In this document: positions 19,170-31,814 of the stretch, piece after piece
Position numbering within the stretch: position 1 is the stretch's first letter
Layout of the letters: each line of letters begins with the position of its first letter
Source of the DNA: Phytoactinopolyspora mesophila
GTDB lineage: Bacteria > Actinomycetota > Actinomycetes > Jiangellales > Jiangellaceae
Direction: 5' to 3'
Length of the DNA stretch: 64,000 nucleotides
Assembly (NCBI RefSeq): GCF_010122465.1
Contig: NZ_WLZY01000003.1
Location: forward strand, 248,001 to 312,000
Notes under the pieces: model-generated
Database searches by the model: none
Told to the model about the DNA's origin: nothing
Seen by the model: only the letters and a program-made list of their open reading frames with translations
Position numbers and translations under genes: made by a program

Positions 19170-21275
19170 TCACTCTCCCCGAACTTTTTTGATGATCTCC
19201 TCAGCCACGTTCTTGGGAACTTCGGCATAAGAGTCGAAATGCATCGAATAGTTCGCCCGGCCCTGGGTCTTGCTGCGGAGGTCACCGACATAGCCGAACA
19301 TCTCCGACAGCGGAACCAGCGCTTTGACTACGCGCTGGCCTGCACGCTCCTCCATGGCTTGAACTTGACCACGGCGGGAGTTGAGATCGCCGATCACGTC
19401 GCCCATGTATTCCTCGGGCGTGGCTACCTCGACATCGAACACCGGCTCGAGGAGCACGGGGTTCGCACGCCGCGCGGCCTCCTTGAAGGCCATCGATCCG
19501 GCGATCTTGAATGCCAGCTCCGAGGAGTCGACGTCATGGTATGCGCCGTCCTGGAGCGTGACCTTGACATCGACCAATGGGTAGCCGGCCACGACGCCGA
19601 ATTCCATCGCCTCTTGGCAGCCTTCGTCCACCGCGGGAATGTACTCGCGCGGGATCCGGCCACCGGTAACGTTGTTGACGAATTCGTAACCGCCGTCGCC
19701 CTCGCCGCCCGTGGGCTCGATGTCGATGATGACCCGGCCGAACTGGCCGGAACCACCGGTCTGCTTTTTGTGGGTGTACTCGACCTTCTCGACCTTACGC
19801 CGGATGGTCTCCCGGTAAGACACCTGCGGCTTACCGACATTCGCCTCGACCCGGAACTCACGCTTCATCCGGTCGACGAGCACCTCGAGGTGGAGTTCAC
19901 CCATACCCGAGATGATGGTCTGGCCGGTGTCTTCGTCAGTGCGAACCTGGAATGTCGGGTCCTCATCAGCCAACCGCTGGATGGCCGTCGAGAGCTTGTC
20001 CTGGTCGCTCTTGGTCTTCGGCTCGATAGCCACCGAGATGACCGGCGCCGGGAACTTCATGGACTCGAGAATGATCGGCTTCTGCGAGTCGGACAGGGTG
20101 TCGCCGGTGGTGGTGTTCTTCAACCCCATCACGGCGATGATCTGTCCAGCGCTCGCCCGCTCGATCTCCTCACGCTTGTTCGCGTGCATCCGGTAGATCT
20201 TGCCGATCCGCTCCTTGTGACCCTTGGTGCTGTTGAGCACCTGGGTGCCGGCGGTCACGGTGCCGGAGTAAACCCGGACGAACGTCAGCTTCCCGAGATG
20301 CGGGTCGGCCATGATCTTGAAGGCCAGCGACGACAGCGGAGCGTCCTCGTCAGGCTGCCGGGTGATCAGCTCGTCTTCGTTGTCGACGACGTGCCCTTCA
20401 ACGGCGCCGGCGTCGAGCGGCGACGGAAGGTAGCTGACCACGGCATCGAGCATGGGCTGTACGCCCTTGTTCTTGAACGCCGAGCCGCACAGGACGGGGG
20501 TGATGGCGTTGTTGATCGTGGCCCGCCGGATCGCCGCGACCAGCTCGTCCGCCGAGGGCTCCTTGCCCTCGAGGTACAGCTCCATCATCGCGTCGTCGTT
20601 CTCCGCGATGGTCTCCAGCAGCTTGTCGCGGTATTCCGCGGCGAGCTCAAGGTGAGTGTCCGGGATGTCGACGGTGTCGTACATCTCCCCCAGCGGCGTC
20701 TCCGCCGACCAGACCAGAGCACGCATGTGGACCAGGTCGACCAGACCGCGGAAGTCAGCCTCCGCGCCGATGGGCAGCTGGAGCACCAGCGGGGTCGCCT
20801 TGAGTCGCGAGACGATCATGTCGACGCAGCGGTGGAACTCTGCACCGGTGCGGTCGAGCTTGTTGACAAAACAGATGCGGGGCACGCCGTACTTGTTCGC
20901 CTGATGCCAGACGGTCTCGGACTGCGGCTCCACACCGGCAACACCGTCGAACACTGCGACGGCGCCGTCGAGTACCCGTAGGTTCCGCTCGACCTCGACG
21001 GTGAAGTCGACGTGTCCCGGAGTGTCGATGATGTTGATGGTGTGGTCGTCCCACTCACAGGTGGTGGCAGCCGAGGTAATGGTGATACCCCGCTCCTGCT
21101 CCTGCTCCATCCAGTCCATCGTGGCCGCACCGTCGTGGACCTCACCGATCTTGTAATTGATACCGGTGTAGTAGAGGATCCGCTCAGTGGTCGTGGTTTT
21201 GCCCGCGTCAATGTGCGCCATGATCCCGATGTTGCGGACCTTGGCGAGGTCTACCTTGCGGAGGTCGGTCGCCAT
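19170..21275 (-). CDS. fusA: Elongation factor G
   Basis: A 701-residue protein from the ATG at 21275 ([20 protein letters not shown]). G1 is AHIDAGKT (20-27), switch [22 protein letters not shown], and G4 NKLDRTG. Domains II-V are full length, including [23 protein letters not shown] drives translocation and, with RRF, ribosome recycling. It follows rpsG by 60 bp and precedes tuf. Confidence 0.98.
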   Translation of the reverse strand: MATDLRKVDLAKVRNIGIMAHIDAGKTTTTERILYYTGINYKIGEVHDGAATMDWMEQEQERGITITSAATTCEWDDHTINIIDTPGHVDFTVEVERNLRVLDGAVAVFDGVAGVEPQSETVWHQANKYGVPRICFVNKLDRTGAEFHRCVDMIVSRLKATPLVLQLPIGAEADFRGLVDLVHMRALVWSAETPLGEMYDTVDIPDTHLELAAEYRDKLLETIAENDDAMMELYLEGKEPSADELVAAIRRATINNAITPVLCGSAFKNKGVQPMLDAVVSYLPSPLDAGAVEGHVVDNEDELITRQPDEDAPLSSLAFKIMADPHLGKLTFVRVYSGTVTAGTQVLNSTKGHKERIGKIYRMHANKREEIERASAGQIIAVMGLKNTTTGDTLSDSQKPIILESMKFPAPVISVAIEPKTKSDQDKLSTAIQRLADEDPTFQVRTDEDTGQTIISGMGELHLEVLVDRMKREFRVEANVGKPQVSYRETIRRKVEKVEYTHKKQTGGSGQFGRVIIDIEPTGGEGDGGYEFVNNVTGGRIPREYIPAVDEGCQEAMEFGVVAGYPLVDVKVTLQDGAYHDVDSSELAFKIAGSMAFKEAARRANPVLLEPVFDVEVATPEEYMGDVIGDLNSRRGQVQAMEERAGQRVVKALVPLSEMFGYVGDLRSKTQGRANYSMHFDSYAEVPKNVAEEIIKKVRGE

Positions 21276-21335
21276 CTTAAGTGTGCGTCTTCCTACGTCG
21301 TCAGTGGCCGGATGCCGGATCACCAGCGCTGGAAA

Positions 21336-21806
21336 TTACCAGCGGTAGTGGGCGAAGGCCTTGTTGGACTCGGCCATCTTGTGGGTGTCTTCGCGGCGCT
21401 TCACGCTGGCACCTAGGCCATTGGATGCGTCGAGAATCTCGTTCATGAGTCGCTCGGTCATGGTCTTCTCGCGGCGCGCACGCGCGTAGTTGACCAGCCA
21501 GCGCAGCGCCAGCGTGGTGCTACGGCCAGCGCGCACCTCGACCGGGACCTGGTACGTCGCGCCGCCGACCCGGCGGCTGCGGACCTCGAGCGTCGGCTTC
21601 ACGTTGTCCAGAGCACGCTTCAGCGTGACGATGGGGTCGGTACCGGTCTTCTCCCGGCAGCCTTCCAACGCGCCGTGCACAATGCTCTCGGCCAACGACT
21701 TCTTGCCGTCCTCGAGGACTTTGTTGACCAGCTGAGATACCAGCGGCGAGCCGTAGACCGGATCGACCACCAGCGGCCGCTTCGGAGCGGGACCCTTGCG
21801 GGGCAT
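21336..21806 (-). CDS. rpsG: 30S ribosomal protein S7
   Basis: A 156-residue protein, [20 protein letters not shown], with [20 protein letters not shown] and a C-terminus ending [10 protein letters not shown]7 starts assembly of the 30S head and contacts E-site tRNA. Its ATG shares one base with the rpsL stop (TGATG), so translation is likely coupled. Confidence 0.98.
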   Translation of the reverse strand: MPRKGPAPKRPLVVDPVYGSPLVSQLVNKVLEDGKKSLAESIVHGALEGCREKTGTDPIVTLKRALDNVKPTLEVRSRRVGGATYQVPVEVRAGRSTTLALRWLVNYARARREKTMTERLMNEILDASNGLGASVKRREDTHKMAESNKAFAHYRW

Positions 21807-22180
21807 CAGCTCTTCTCCTTCTTCGCGCCGTACCGGCTACGAGCTTGCTTCCGGTTCTTCACACCCTGGGTGTCGAGCGAACCGCGGACAATCTTGTAAC
21901 GAACACCGGGCAGGTCCTTCACCCGGCCGCCACGCACGAGCACCATGGAGTGCTCCTGAAGGTTGTGGCCCACACCGGGGATGTACGCCGTGACCTCGAT
22001 CTGGCTGGTCAGCTTGACACGCGCAACCTTACGCAGGGCTGAGTTGGGCTTCTTAGGGGTGGTCGTGTAGACGCGCGTGCACACGCCCCGCCGCTGCGGA
22101 CTGCCCTTGAGGGCAGGCGTCTTCTTCTTCGCGACCTTGTCCTGGCGGCCCTTGCGGACCAGCTGCTGGATCGTGGGCAC
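21806..22180 (-). CDS. rpsL: 30S ribosomal protein S12
   Basis: A 124-residue protein starting at GTG 22180 ([20 protein letters not shown]). Lys43 in [12 protein letters not shown] and Lys88 in [14 protein letters not shown], where streptomycin-resistance changes usually fall, are wild type. S12 lies in the decoding centre. It is the first gene of the str operon and has a 110-nt spacer to the conserved 26-nt leader element. Confidence 0.97.
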   Translation of the reverse strand: MPTIQQLVRKGRQDKVAKKKTPALKGSPQRRGVCTRVYTTTPKKPNSALRKVARVKLTSQIEVTAYIPGVGHNLQEHSMVLVRGGRVKDLPGVRYKIVRGSLDTQGVKNRKQARSRYGAKKEKS

Positions 22181-22290
22181 TACGTCTCCGTCATCCTTGT
22201 TGGTCGGCCGGGGCGCATGCCCCGGAGTTGCTCTATCTGTGTCGACTCGCATCCGGTTAGTGCCGGACCAGAGAAAACCGGAGGTCTTGG

Positions 22291-22316
22291 CGACCCCCGC
22301 GGTCGGGCGTGTCGCC
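22291..22316 (-). promoter_or_regulatory. 26-nt leader element, copy upstream of rpsL
   Basis: This copy is exactly identical to the rpsJ leader copy at 17283-17308 and has the same orientation relative to its operon, 110 nt before the rpsL GTG. The CGACC-N5-GGTCG stem is retained. Upstream and downstream sequences differ between the two operons, so the identity is confined to the element itself. The rest of the 343-bp rpsL-rpoC gap holds the rpoC terminator. Confidence 0.6.
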
Positions 22317-22451
22317 TAGTCTCGGTCCCGCACCCGCTCGGATGAAACCGATCGGCATGATTGGTAATTCAAACTCGCCCGCTGTAGGCAGACAAGGTGG
22401 CCCGGTGGACTCCAGGCACGAAGAGTGAGACTACCCGCTCGGGCAGCCCCA

Positions 22452-22493
22452 GGTCAAAGCGGAGGCACAAAAGGGGGTGCCTCCGCTTTGACC
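22452..22493 (-). terminator. rpoBC terminator
   Basis: GGTCAAAGCGGAGGCAC (22452-22468) and its perfect 17-bp complement at 22477-22493 flank an 8-nt loop, 30 bp past the rpoC stop codon. The stem is very stable. There is no U-run after it, which is common among actinobacterial terminators. It separates rpoBC from the str operon. Confidence 0.85.
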
Positions 22494-22523
22494 ATAGCAG
22501 CTGCCTGGCGACCGACACTAGTG

Positions 22524-25500
22524 TCAGCCGAACGAGCCGAAGTCGTAGTCTTCGAGCCGGACCGCTTCGCCGGAACCTTGACCGAACTGGTACTCAGAGT
22601 AGTCAGCGCCGTAATCGACCATCGAATACATGGCCGCCTTGGCTTCTTCGGTGGGCTCCACCCGCAGGTTGCGGTAACGGGCCAAGCCCGTGCCGGCCGG
22701 GATGAGCTTACCGAGAATGACGTTCTCCTTCAGACCGATCAGAGGATCGGACTTGGCGTTGATCGCGGCCTCGGTCAGCACCCGGGTCGTCTCCTGGAAC
22801 GAGGCGGCGGACAGCCACGAGTCGGTCGCAAGCGACGCCTTGGTGATACCCATCAACTGCGGACGGCCGGACGCCGGCTGCGTGCTCTCGGCCACCACCC
22901 GCCGGTTCTCCTCCTCGAAGCGCGCGCGCTCGACGAGCTCACCCGGCAGCAGGTCCGTCTCACCGCTTTCCAGCACGGTGATCCGGCGCAGCATCTGCCG
23001 CACGATGATCTCGATGTGCTTGTCGTGGATCGACACACCCTGCGACCGGTAGACCTCCTGCACCTGATCAGTCAGGAAGATCTGCACCGCCCGCTGGCCC
23101 AGCACCCGCAGGATGTCGTGCGGATCGGCAGTGCCGGAATGCAACAGCTCACCGACCTCGATGTGGTCGCCATCTTGCACACGCCACTGAGCGATCCCGG
23201 GCGCACGACGGTTGCTCCATTCGTACACACGCCGGCTGATCGGGAAGCTCTGCTCGTCCGTGCCGTCGTCCGGCACGATGACGACCCGCGCTCCCTTGCC
23301 GTCTTCCTCGATGCGAACACGACCGGAGACCTCTGCGATAGGCGCCTTGCCCTTCGGGGCACGCGCCTCGAAGAGCTCGACCACACGCGGCAGACCGTGG
23401 GTGATGTCCTCACCAGCGACACCACCGGTGTGGAAGGTCCGCATGGTCAGCTGCGTGCCAGGCTCACCGATCGACTGCGCCGCGATGATACCGACGGCCT
23501 CACCGACGTCGACGAGCTTGCCACTGGCCAGCGACCGCCCGTAGCACATCGCACAGACCCCGGTCTTGCTCTCGCAGGTGAGCACGCTACGTACCCGCAC
23601 CTGTTCGACTCCGGCCTCGGCGAGCCGCCGGATCTCGACGTCACCGACGTCGTCGCCGGCCGTGGCCACCGTCTTACCGTCCGGATCCTTGGCGTCCTCG
23701 GCCAGTGAGCGCGCGTAGACCGAGGTCTCGACCAGCTCTTCGACCTTGAGGTTGCCGTTGGCGTCCGGCGAAGCGATCGGCAGCATCAGCCCGCGCTCGG
23801 TGCCGCAGTCGATCTCCCGGACGATCACGTCCTGTGAGACATCGACCAAGCGCCGGGTCAGATATCCGGAGTCGGCTGTACGCAGCGCGGTGTCAGCCAG
23901 ACCCTTACGCGCACCGTGGGTGGAGATGAAGAACTCCAGCACCGACAGACCCTCACGGAAGCTGGACTTGATCGGCCGCGGGATGGTCTCACCCTTCGGG
24001 TTCGCGACCAGTCCGCGCATACCGGCCAGCTGCCGGATCTGCATCCAGTTGCCACGAGCGCCGGAGTGCACCATCCGGTGGATGGAGTTGTCCGGCGTGA
24101 AGGCCTCACGCATCGCCTCGTCGACCCGGTTGGTCGCGTCGGTCCAGATGTCGATGAGCTCTTCACGACGCTCACCGTCGGAGATGACACCCCGGCTGAA
24201 GTTCCGCTCGACCTTCTCGGCCTTGCCTTCGAACTCCTCAAGGATCTGCTGCTTGGACGGCGGCGTGATGACGTCGTCGACCGACACCGTGACTCCGGAC
24301 CGGGTCGCCCAGTAGAAGCCCAGGTCCTTCAGCGCATCGAGGGTGTAGCCGACCTCGACCTTCTGGTAACGCTCGGCGAGGTCGTTGACGATCTCTCCCA
24401 GCTTGCGCTTCTCGATCATCTCGTTGACGAACGAGTAGTCCGCGGGCAGAGCCTCGTTGAACATGGCCCGTCCGAGCGTGGTGCTCAGCGTCACCGGCTG
24501 ACCAGGCTCCCAGCCCTCCGGGGCTTCCCACCCAAGCGGTGGGACGGTGTCAGTCAGCCTGATGGTGATCGGCGCCTGCAAGGCCAGTTCACCCTTGTCG
24601 AATGCGCTGACTGCCTCGGCGACCGACGAGAAGGCCCGGCCTTCGCCCACAAGGCCTTCGGTCTGGGTGGTCAGCACATAGATACCCAGGACCATGTCCT
24701 GCGTCGGCATGGTGACCGGGCGCCCGTCGGCGGGCTTGAGGATGTTGTTGCTCGAGAGCATCAGCACCCGGGCCTCGGCCTGAGCCTCGGCTGACAGCGG
24801 CAGGTGAACCGCCATCTGGTCACCATCGAAGTCCGCGTTGAACGCGGTGCAGACGAGCGGGTGAATCTGAATCGCCTTGCCTTCGACCAACTGCGGCTCG
24901 AAAGCCTGAATGCCCAGACGGTGCAGCGTAGGAGCTCGGTTGAGCAGCACGGGGTGCTCGGCGATGACCTCCTCGAGGACATCCCACACCACCGGACGCG
25001 CTCGCTCCACCATCCGCTTGGCGCTCTTGATGTTCTGCGCATGCGAGAGGTCAACCAGCCGCTTCATGACGAATGGCTTGAACAGCTCAATCGCCATGCC
25101 CTTCGGCAGACCACACTGGTGCAGCTTCAGCTGCGGACCGACCACGATCACCGAACGACCGGAGTAGTCGACTCGCTTACCGAGCAGGTTCTGCCGGAAC
25201 CGGCCCTGCTTACCCTTGAGCATGTCGGAGATCGACTTCAACGGCCGGTTACCCGGACCGGTGACCGGGCGACCCCGGCGGCCGTTGTCGAACAACGCGT
25301 CCACGGACTCTTGCAGCATCCGCTTCTCGTTGTTGACGATGATCTCGGGAGCGCCGAGGTCAAGCAGCCGCTTGAGGCGGTTGTTCCGGTTGATCACCCT
25401 ACGGTAGAGGTCGTTGAGGTCGCTCGTGGCGAACCGGCCACCGTCGAGCTGCACCATCGGGCGCAGGTCCGGCGGCATGACCGGGACGGCGTCGAGCACC

Positions 25501-26435
25501 ATCCCCCGGGGATCGTTCCGGGTGGTCAGGAACGGCGAGACCACCTTCAGCCGCTTGAGGGCACGGGTCTTCTTCTGGCCCTTGCCGCTGCGGATGACCT
25601 CGCGCAGCTTCTCAGCCTCCGCGTCGAGATCGAAGTGGTCGAGTCGCTCCTTGATGGCCTGGGCACCCATGCCGCCGCGGAAGTACGTCCCGAAGCGGTC
25701 CCGCATCTCGCGGTACAGCATCTCGTCGCCCTCGAGGTCTTGAACCTTGAGGTTGCGGAAGCGGTCCCAGACGGCATTCAGCCGGTCCAGCTCAGCGTCG
25801 GCGCGCTTGCGTAGCTGGCTCATCTCGCGCTCGGCCGACTCCTTGACCTTGCGGCGGACATCGCCCTTCGCGCCCTCGGCCTGCAGTTCAGCGAGATCGG
25901 CTTCGAGCTTCTTGGCTCGCGTCTCGATGTCGGAGTCGCGACGCTGTTCGATCTGCTTGCGCTCGACATCGATCTGACCTTCGAGCGACGACAGGTCACG
26001 GTGCCGGGCTTCCTCGTCGACCCAGGTGATCATGTAGGCGGCGAAGTAAATGACCTTCTCGAGATCCTTCGGCGCCAAGTCGAGCAAGTACCCAAGCCGC
26101 GACGGCACGCCCTTGAAGTACCAGATGTGAGTGACCGGCGCGGCGAGCTCGATGTGGCCCATCCGCTCCCGGCGCACCTTGGCACGAGTGACCTCGACGC
26201 CACAGCGCTCACAAATGATCCCCTTGAAGCGGACCCGCTTGTACTTGCCGCAGTAGCACTCCCAGTCCCGGGTGGGACCGAAGATCTTCTCACAGAAGAG
26301 CCCATCCTTCTCAGGCTTGAGCGTGCGGTAATTGATGGTTTCCGGCTTCTTGACCTCACCATGCGACCAGTCGCGGATGCTCTCCGCGGTAGCAAGGCCA
26401 ATGCGCAGCTCGTCGAAGAAATTGACGTCGAGCAC
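22524..26435 (-). CDS. rpoC: DNA-directed RNA polymerase beta prime subunit
   Basis: A 1303-residue protein, [20 protein letters not shown]. The first zinc site is Cys60, Cys62, Cys75 and Cys78. The catalytic NADFDGD lies at 533-539, with Asp535, Asp537 and Asp539 holding the active-site magnesium. The second zinc cluster appears near the [16 protein letters not shown] segment. Bridge helix and trigger loop regions ([20 protein letters not shown]) are intact. Length and order are those of actinobacterial RpoC. It follows rpoB by 99 bp and ends before a strong terminator. Confidence 0.98.
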   Translation of the reverse strand: MLDVNFFDELRIGLATAESIRDWSHGEVKKPETINYRTLKPEKDGLFCEKIFGPTRDWECYCGKYKRVRFKGIICERCGVEVTRAKVRRERMGHIELAAPVTHIWYFKGVPSRLGYLLDLAPKDLEKVIYFAAYMITWVDEEARHRDLSSLEGQIDVERKQIEQRRDSDIETRAKKLEADLAELQAEGAKGDVRRKVKESAEREMSQLRKRADAELDRLNAVWDRFRNLKVQDLEGDEMLYREMRDRFGTYFRGGMGAQAIKERLDHFDLDAEAEKLREVIRSGKGQKKTRALKRLKVVSPFLTTRNDPRGMVLDAVPVMPPDLRPMVQLDGGRFATSDLNDLYRRVINRNNRLKRLLDLGAPEIIVNNEKRMLQESVDALFDNGRRGRPVTGPGNRPLKSISDMLKGKQGRFRQNLLGKRVDYSGRSVIVVGPQLKLHQCGLPKGMAIELFKPFVMKRLVDLSHAQNIKSAKRMVERARPVVWDVLEEVIAEHPVLLNRAPTLHRLGIQAFEPQLVEGKAIQIHPLVCTAFNADFDGDQMAVHLPLSAEAQAEARVLMLSSNNILKPADGRPVTMPTQDMVLGIYVLTTQTEGLVGEGRAFSSVAEAVSAFDKGELALQAPITIRLTDTVPPLGWEAPEGWEPGQPVTLSTTLGRAMFNEALPADYSFVNEMIEKRKLGEIVNDLAERYQKVEVGYTLDALKDLGFYWATRSGVTVSVDDVITPPSKQQILEEFEGKAEKVERNFSRGVISDGERREELIDIWTDATNRVDEAMREAFTPDNSIHRMVHSGARGNWMQIRQLAGMRGLVANPKGETIPRPIKSSFREGLSVLEFFISTHGARKGLADTALRTADSGYLTRRLVDVSQDVIVREIDCGTERGLMLPIASPDANGNLKVEELVETSVYARSLAEDAKDPDGKTVATAGDDVGDVEIRRLAEAGVEQVRVRSVLTCESKTGVCAMCYGRSLASGKLVDVGEAVGIIAAQSIGEPGTQLTMRTFHTGGVAGEDITHGLPRVVELFEARAPKGKAPIAEVSGRVRIEEDGKGARVVIVPDDGTDEQSFPISRRVYEWSNRRAPGIAQWRVQDGDHIEVGELLHSGTADPHDILRVLGQRAVQIFLTDQVQEVYRSQGVSIHDKHIEIIVRQMLRRITVLESGETDLLPGELVERARFEEENRRVVAESTQPASGRPQLMGITKASLATDSWLSAASFQETTRVLTEAAINAKSDPLIGLKENVILGKLIPAGTGLARYRNLRVEPTEEAKAAMYSMVDYGADYSEYQFGQGSGEAVRLEDYDFGSFG

Positions 26436-26534
26436 GTGGTTCCTTCTCTCAGATCAGTCTGTGTTCCGAATGCGAGTACGTCGGGCTCCAGAGGTCTAGT
26501 GGCCTGCCATGAAGCGTGCAGGCCACTAGCCACC

Positions 26535-30002
<3,468 letters not shown>

Positions 30003-30108
30003 CAGGGGTCCTTCCGAGGGCACACGGTCGGATTAAGTCGAGTCAATCGTTTGGTGCGCAGACCTCAACCCCATACGGGCGACAGGGCAGCGGACAGCGC
30101 AAAGTCGC

Positions 30109-30138
30109 AGTCTAGCCTAAAAGGCTCACTGCTGTCGA
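30109..30138 (-). promoter_or_regulatory. Candidate rpoB promoter
   Basis: Read on the minus strand, TCGACA (30133-30138) and TAGACT (30109-30114) are separated by 18 nt, close to the housekeeping sigma consensus, with an extended GGCTAGACT -10. It lies about 107 nt before the chosen rpoB start. The terminator after rplL makes a separate rpoB promoter likely. Confidence 0.5.
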
Positions 30139-30280
30139 GTGGCGGCCCATCGCTCGTTCAGGACGCTTCCTATCTTGCTTGACTTCATTAAGAAGGATCT
30201 CCCGGACGTATCGCTCACGTCAAGCACCGACGCGGCGATATACCCGTGACCAGCGGTTCGATATGTCCGAAAAATGGGCA

Positions 30281-30310
30281 AGGACCCGGCGAGCCAACTC
30301 ACCGGGTCCT
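30281..30310 (-). terminator. Second hairpin downstream of rplL
   Basis: AGGACCCGGCGAG (30281-30293) pairs with CTCACCGGGTCCT (30298-30310) with one mismatch and a 4-nt loop. It lies beyond the first rplL terminator, in the 406-bp rplL-rpoB gap. It may back up termination or act as an attenuator controlling the rplL to rpoB read-through ratio. Confidence 0.55.
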
Positions 30311-30341
30311 CACCACCGAAGTCGTGCCTGAGCACAAAGAA

Positions 30342-30385
30342 CGGTGCCGGCGTCCCAGGATCTGGCGTCCCGGACGCCGGCACCG
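30342..30385 (-). terminator. rplJL terminator
   Basis: CGGTGCCGGCGTCC (30342-30355) and GGACGCCGGCACCG (30372-30385) form a perfect 14-bp stem with a 16-nt loop, 23 bp past the rplL stop. No U-tract follows. It probably sets the ratio of L10/L12 to RNA polymerase transcripts. Confidence 0.75.
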
Positions 30386-30408
30386 CTCCGCGCTCGATAA
30401 GCGAGCTC

Positions 30409-30798
30409 TTACTTGATGCTCACGCTGGCACCGGCGGCCTCGAGGGCCTCCTTGGCCTTCTCGGCAGCTTCCTTGTTGACCTTCTCGAGCAGCGGCTTGG
30501 GCGCACCTTCGACGAGGTCCTTGGCCTCCTTGAGGCCGAGGGACGTCAGCCCACGGACCTCCTTGATGACCTGGATCTTCTTGTCGCCGGCCGACTCGAG
30601 GATGACGTCGAACTCGTCCTGCTCGGCTTCGGCTTCGGCTTCGCCACCGGCGGGCGCGCCGCCAGCTGCCGCAACGGCAACCGGAGCAGCCGCGGTGACC
30701 TCGAAGGTCTCCTCGAACTTCTTCACGAACTCCGAAAGCTCGATCAAGGACATCTCCTTGAAGGCATCCAGGAGCTCGTCGGTGTTGAGCTTCGCCAT
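30409..30798 (-). CDS. rplL: 50S ribosomal protein L7/L12
   Basis: A 129-residue protein, [20 protein letters not shown]. The N-terminal dimerisation helices are followed by an Ala/Gly/Glu-rich hinge (about 45-62) and the C-terminal factor-binding domain ([20 protein letters not shown]). It forms the L12 stalk that recruits translation GTPases. It lies 57 bp after rplJ, and the large stalk excess probably depends on translation efficiency. Confidence 0.97.
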   Translation of the reverse strand: MAKLNTDELLDAFKEMSLIELSEFVKKFEETFEVTAAAPVAVAAAGGAPAGGEAEAEAEQDEFDVILESAGDKKIQVIKEVRGLTSLGLKEAKDLVEGAPKPLLEKVNKEAAEKAKEALEAAGASVSIK

Positions 30799-30855
30799 GG
30801 TGGCGGTTCCTTTCTGGTAATTCGGCTGCGTGCCGGATGGATCGGGCTAGGCGGG

Positions 30856-31404
30856 TTAGCCCTCGTTCTGGTCCGTGGTGGCGCCGCCGCTCGCTTCGAC
30901 CTTCTGGCGAAGCGCATCGACCACACGAGCCGTCTGGGACAGCGGTGCGGCGAACAGCGACACCGCGTTCTGCATGGACGCCTTCATCGCGCCGGCCAGC
31001 TTGGCCAGCAGAACCTCGCGCGACTCGAGATCGGCGAGCTTCTTGAACTCGTCAGCGGTGAACGGCTGGCCGTCGAACAGGCCACCCTTCACCGTGAGCA
31101 CAGGATGGTTCTTGGCGAAGTCGCGCAAACCCTTGGCGACCTCGACCGCGTCGCCCTTCACGAAGGCGATGGCCGACGGGCCCGAGAGGTGTTCCTCGAT
31201 GCCCTGCACGCCGGCCTCTTTGGCCGCGAGCTTGGTCAGGGTGTTCTTCACCACGGCGTACGACGCATTCCCGCCGAGCGAACGGCGGAGTTCCGTCAAC
31301 TCCTTGACGGAGAGACCGCGATACTCGGTCAGGACGACGGCGGAGGAACTGCGGAACTCCTCGGCCAGTTCGGTGACCGTGGCTGCCTTGTCAGGCCTCG
31401 CCAT
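30856..31404 (-). CDS. rplJ: 50S ribosomal protein L10
   Basis: A 182-residue protein from the ATG at 31404, [20 protein letters not shown], with [20 protein letters not shown] and the C-terminal L12-binding helix. Frames extending further upstream run into the structured leader. L10 anchors L7/L12 dimers on the stalk base. It is preceded by AAGGAG 6 nt before the start and by a 220-nt leader. Confidence 0.97.
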   Translation of the reverse strand: MARPDKAATVTELAEEFRSSSAVVLTEYRGLSVKELTELRRSLGGNASYAVVKNTLTKLAAKEAGVQGIEEHLSGPSAIAFVKGDAVEVAKGLRDFAKNHPVLTVKGGLFDGQPFTADEFKKLADLESREVLLAKLAGAMKASMQNAVSLFAAPLSQTARVVDALRQKVEASGGATTDQNEG

Positions 31405-31625
31405 GGGACTCCTTATGACGTACGGATGGGCGTGTTGATTCCGAGGGCCCACCGGCAACGTCTGCCCGCATGGCGACGTCCTGCACATGAAAAGCGCCCC
31501 GGCGCAGGGCACGGGGCGGAGGCCGTGACACACACGGCGCTTCGTCTTACGTACCTGCGCGGGCCGCCCGCATGGATGCGGGACCTTCGTCATGCCTTGC
31601 GGCGTGAAACCGGCGGTCTTCGGCA
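31405..31625 (-). ncRNA. Ribosomal protein L10 leader RNA
   Basis: The region between the promoter and rplJ is highly structured, with several GC-rich stems including CCCGCAUCCAUGCGGG. L10 leaders bind the L10-L12 complex and repress rplJL; position and structure fit that class, but the kink-turn binding site was not resolved by eye. The segment contains an attenuator hairpin (31490-31518). No open frame in it looks like a protein. Confidence 0.7.
31490..31518 (-). terminator. Attenuator in the L10 leader
   Basis: On the transcript, CGCCCC (31513-31518) pairs with GGGGCG (31495-31500) and is followed by CUUUU (to 31490), a classical intrinsic terminator shape, 86 nt before rplJ. It is the only hairpin with a U-run seen in the ribosomal region. 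Control by premature termination in response to L10-L12 is the natural reading. Confidence 0.65.
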
Positions 31626-31631
31626 GGCACC

Positions 31632-31661
31632 ATGCTACGGCCTCGCTGCCCGCATCACCAA
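31632..31661 (-). promoter_or_regulatory. Candidate rplJ promoter
   Basis: TTGGTG (31656-31661) and TAGCAT (31632-31637) on the minus strand are spaced by 18 nt, a fair sigma-70-like match. It starts the structured leader about 220 nt before rplJ and lies 12 nt from the edge of a large inverted repeat. Confidence 0.45.
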
Positions 31662-31673
31662 ACTGGCACTCTC

Positions 31674-31768
31674 CCCGGTGATCGTGAGCGGATTTTAGCT
31701 GCTGGTGACGGCACAAATCAGGGCAAAGAGCATCGGAGAGCAGCTAAAATCCGCTCACGATCACCGGG
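31674..31768. repeat. 30-bp perfect inverted repeat between the hydrolase gene and the rplJ promoter
   Basis: Arms 31674-31703 (CCCGGTGATCGTGAGCGGAT...) and 31739-31768 are exact complements over 30 nt around a 35-nt loop. It lies 46 bp after the hydrolase stop and just upstream of the rplJ promoter. It may terminate the hydrolase transcript and insulate rplJ. The arm length is far beyond a standard terminator and there is no U-tract on either strand. Confidence 0.85.
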
Positions 31769-31814
31769 AGTTGACGGCGGGGCCGGGGTTCCCAATCCAC
31801 TGCGAAGGCGCCTT

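Noticed and set aside
19116-20981. Long plus-strand frame opposite fusA
   Set aside because: The minus strand encodes an unmistakable EF-G over the same bases; the plus frame is low-complexity and unlike any protein family.
21806-22180. Streptomycin-resistant S12
   Set aside because: Lys43 and Lys88 are both wild type.
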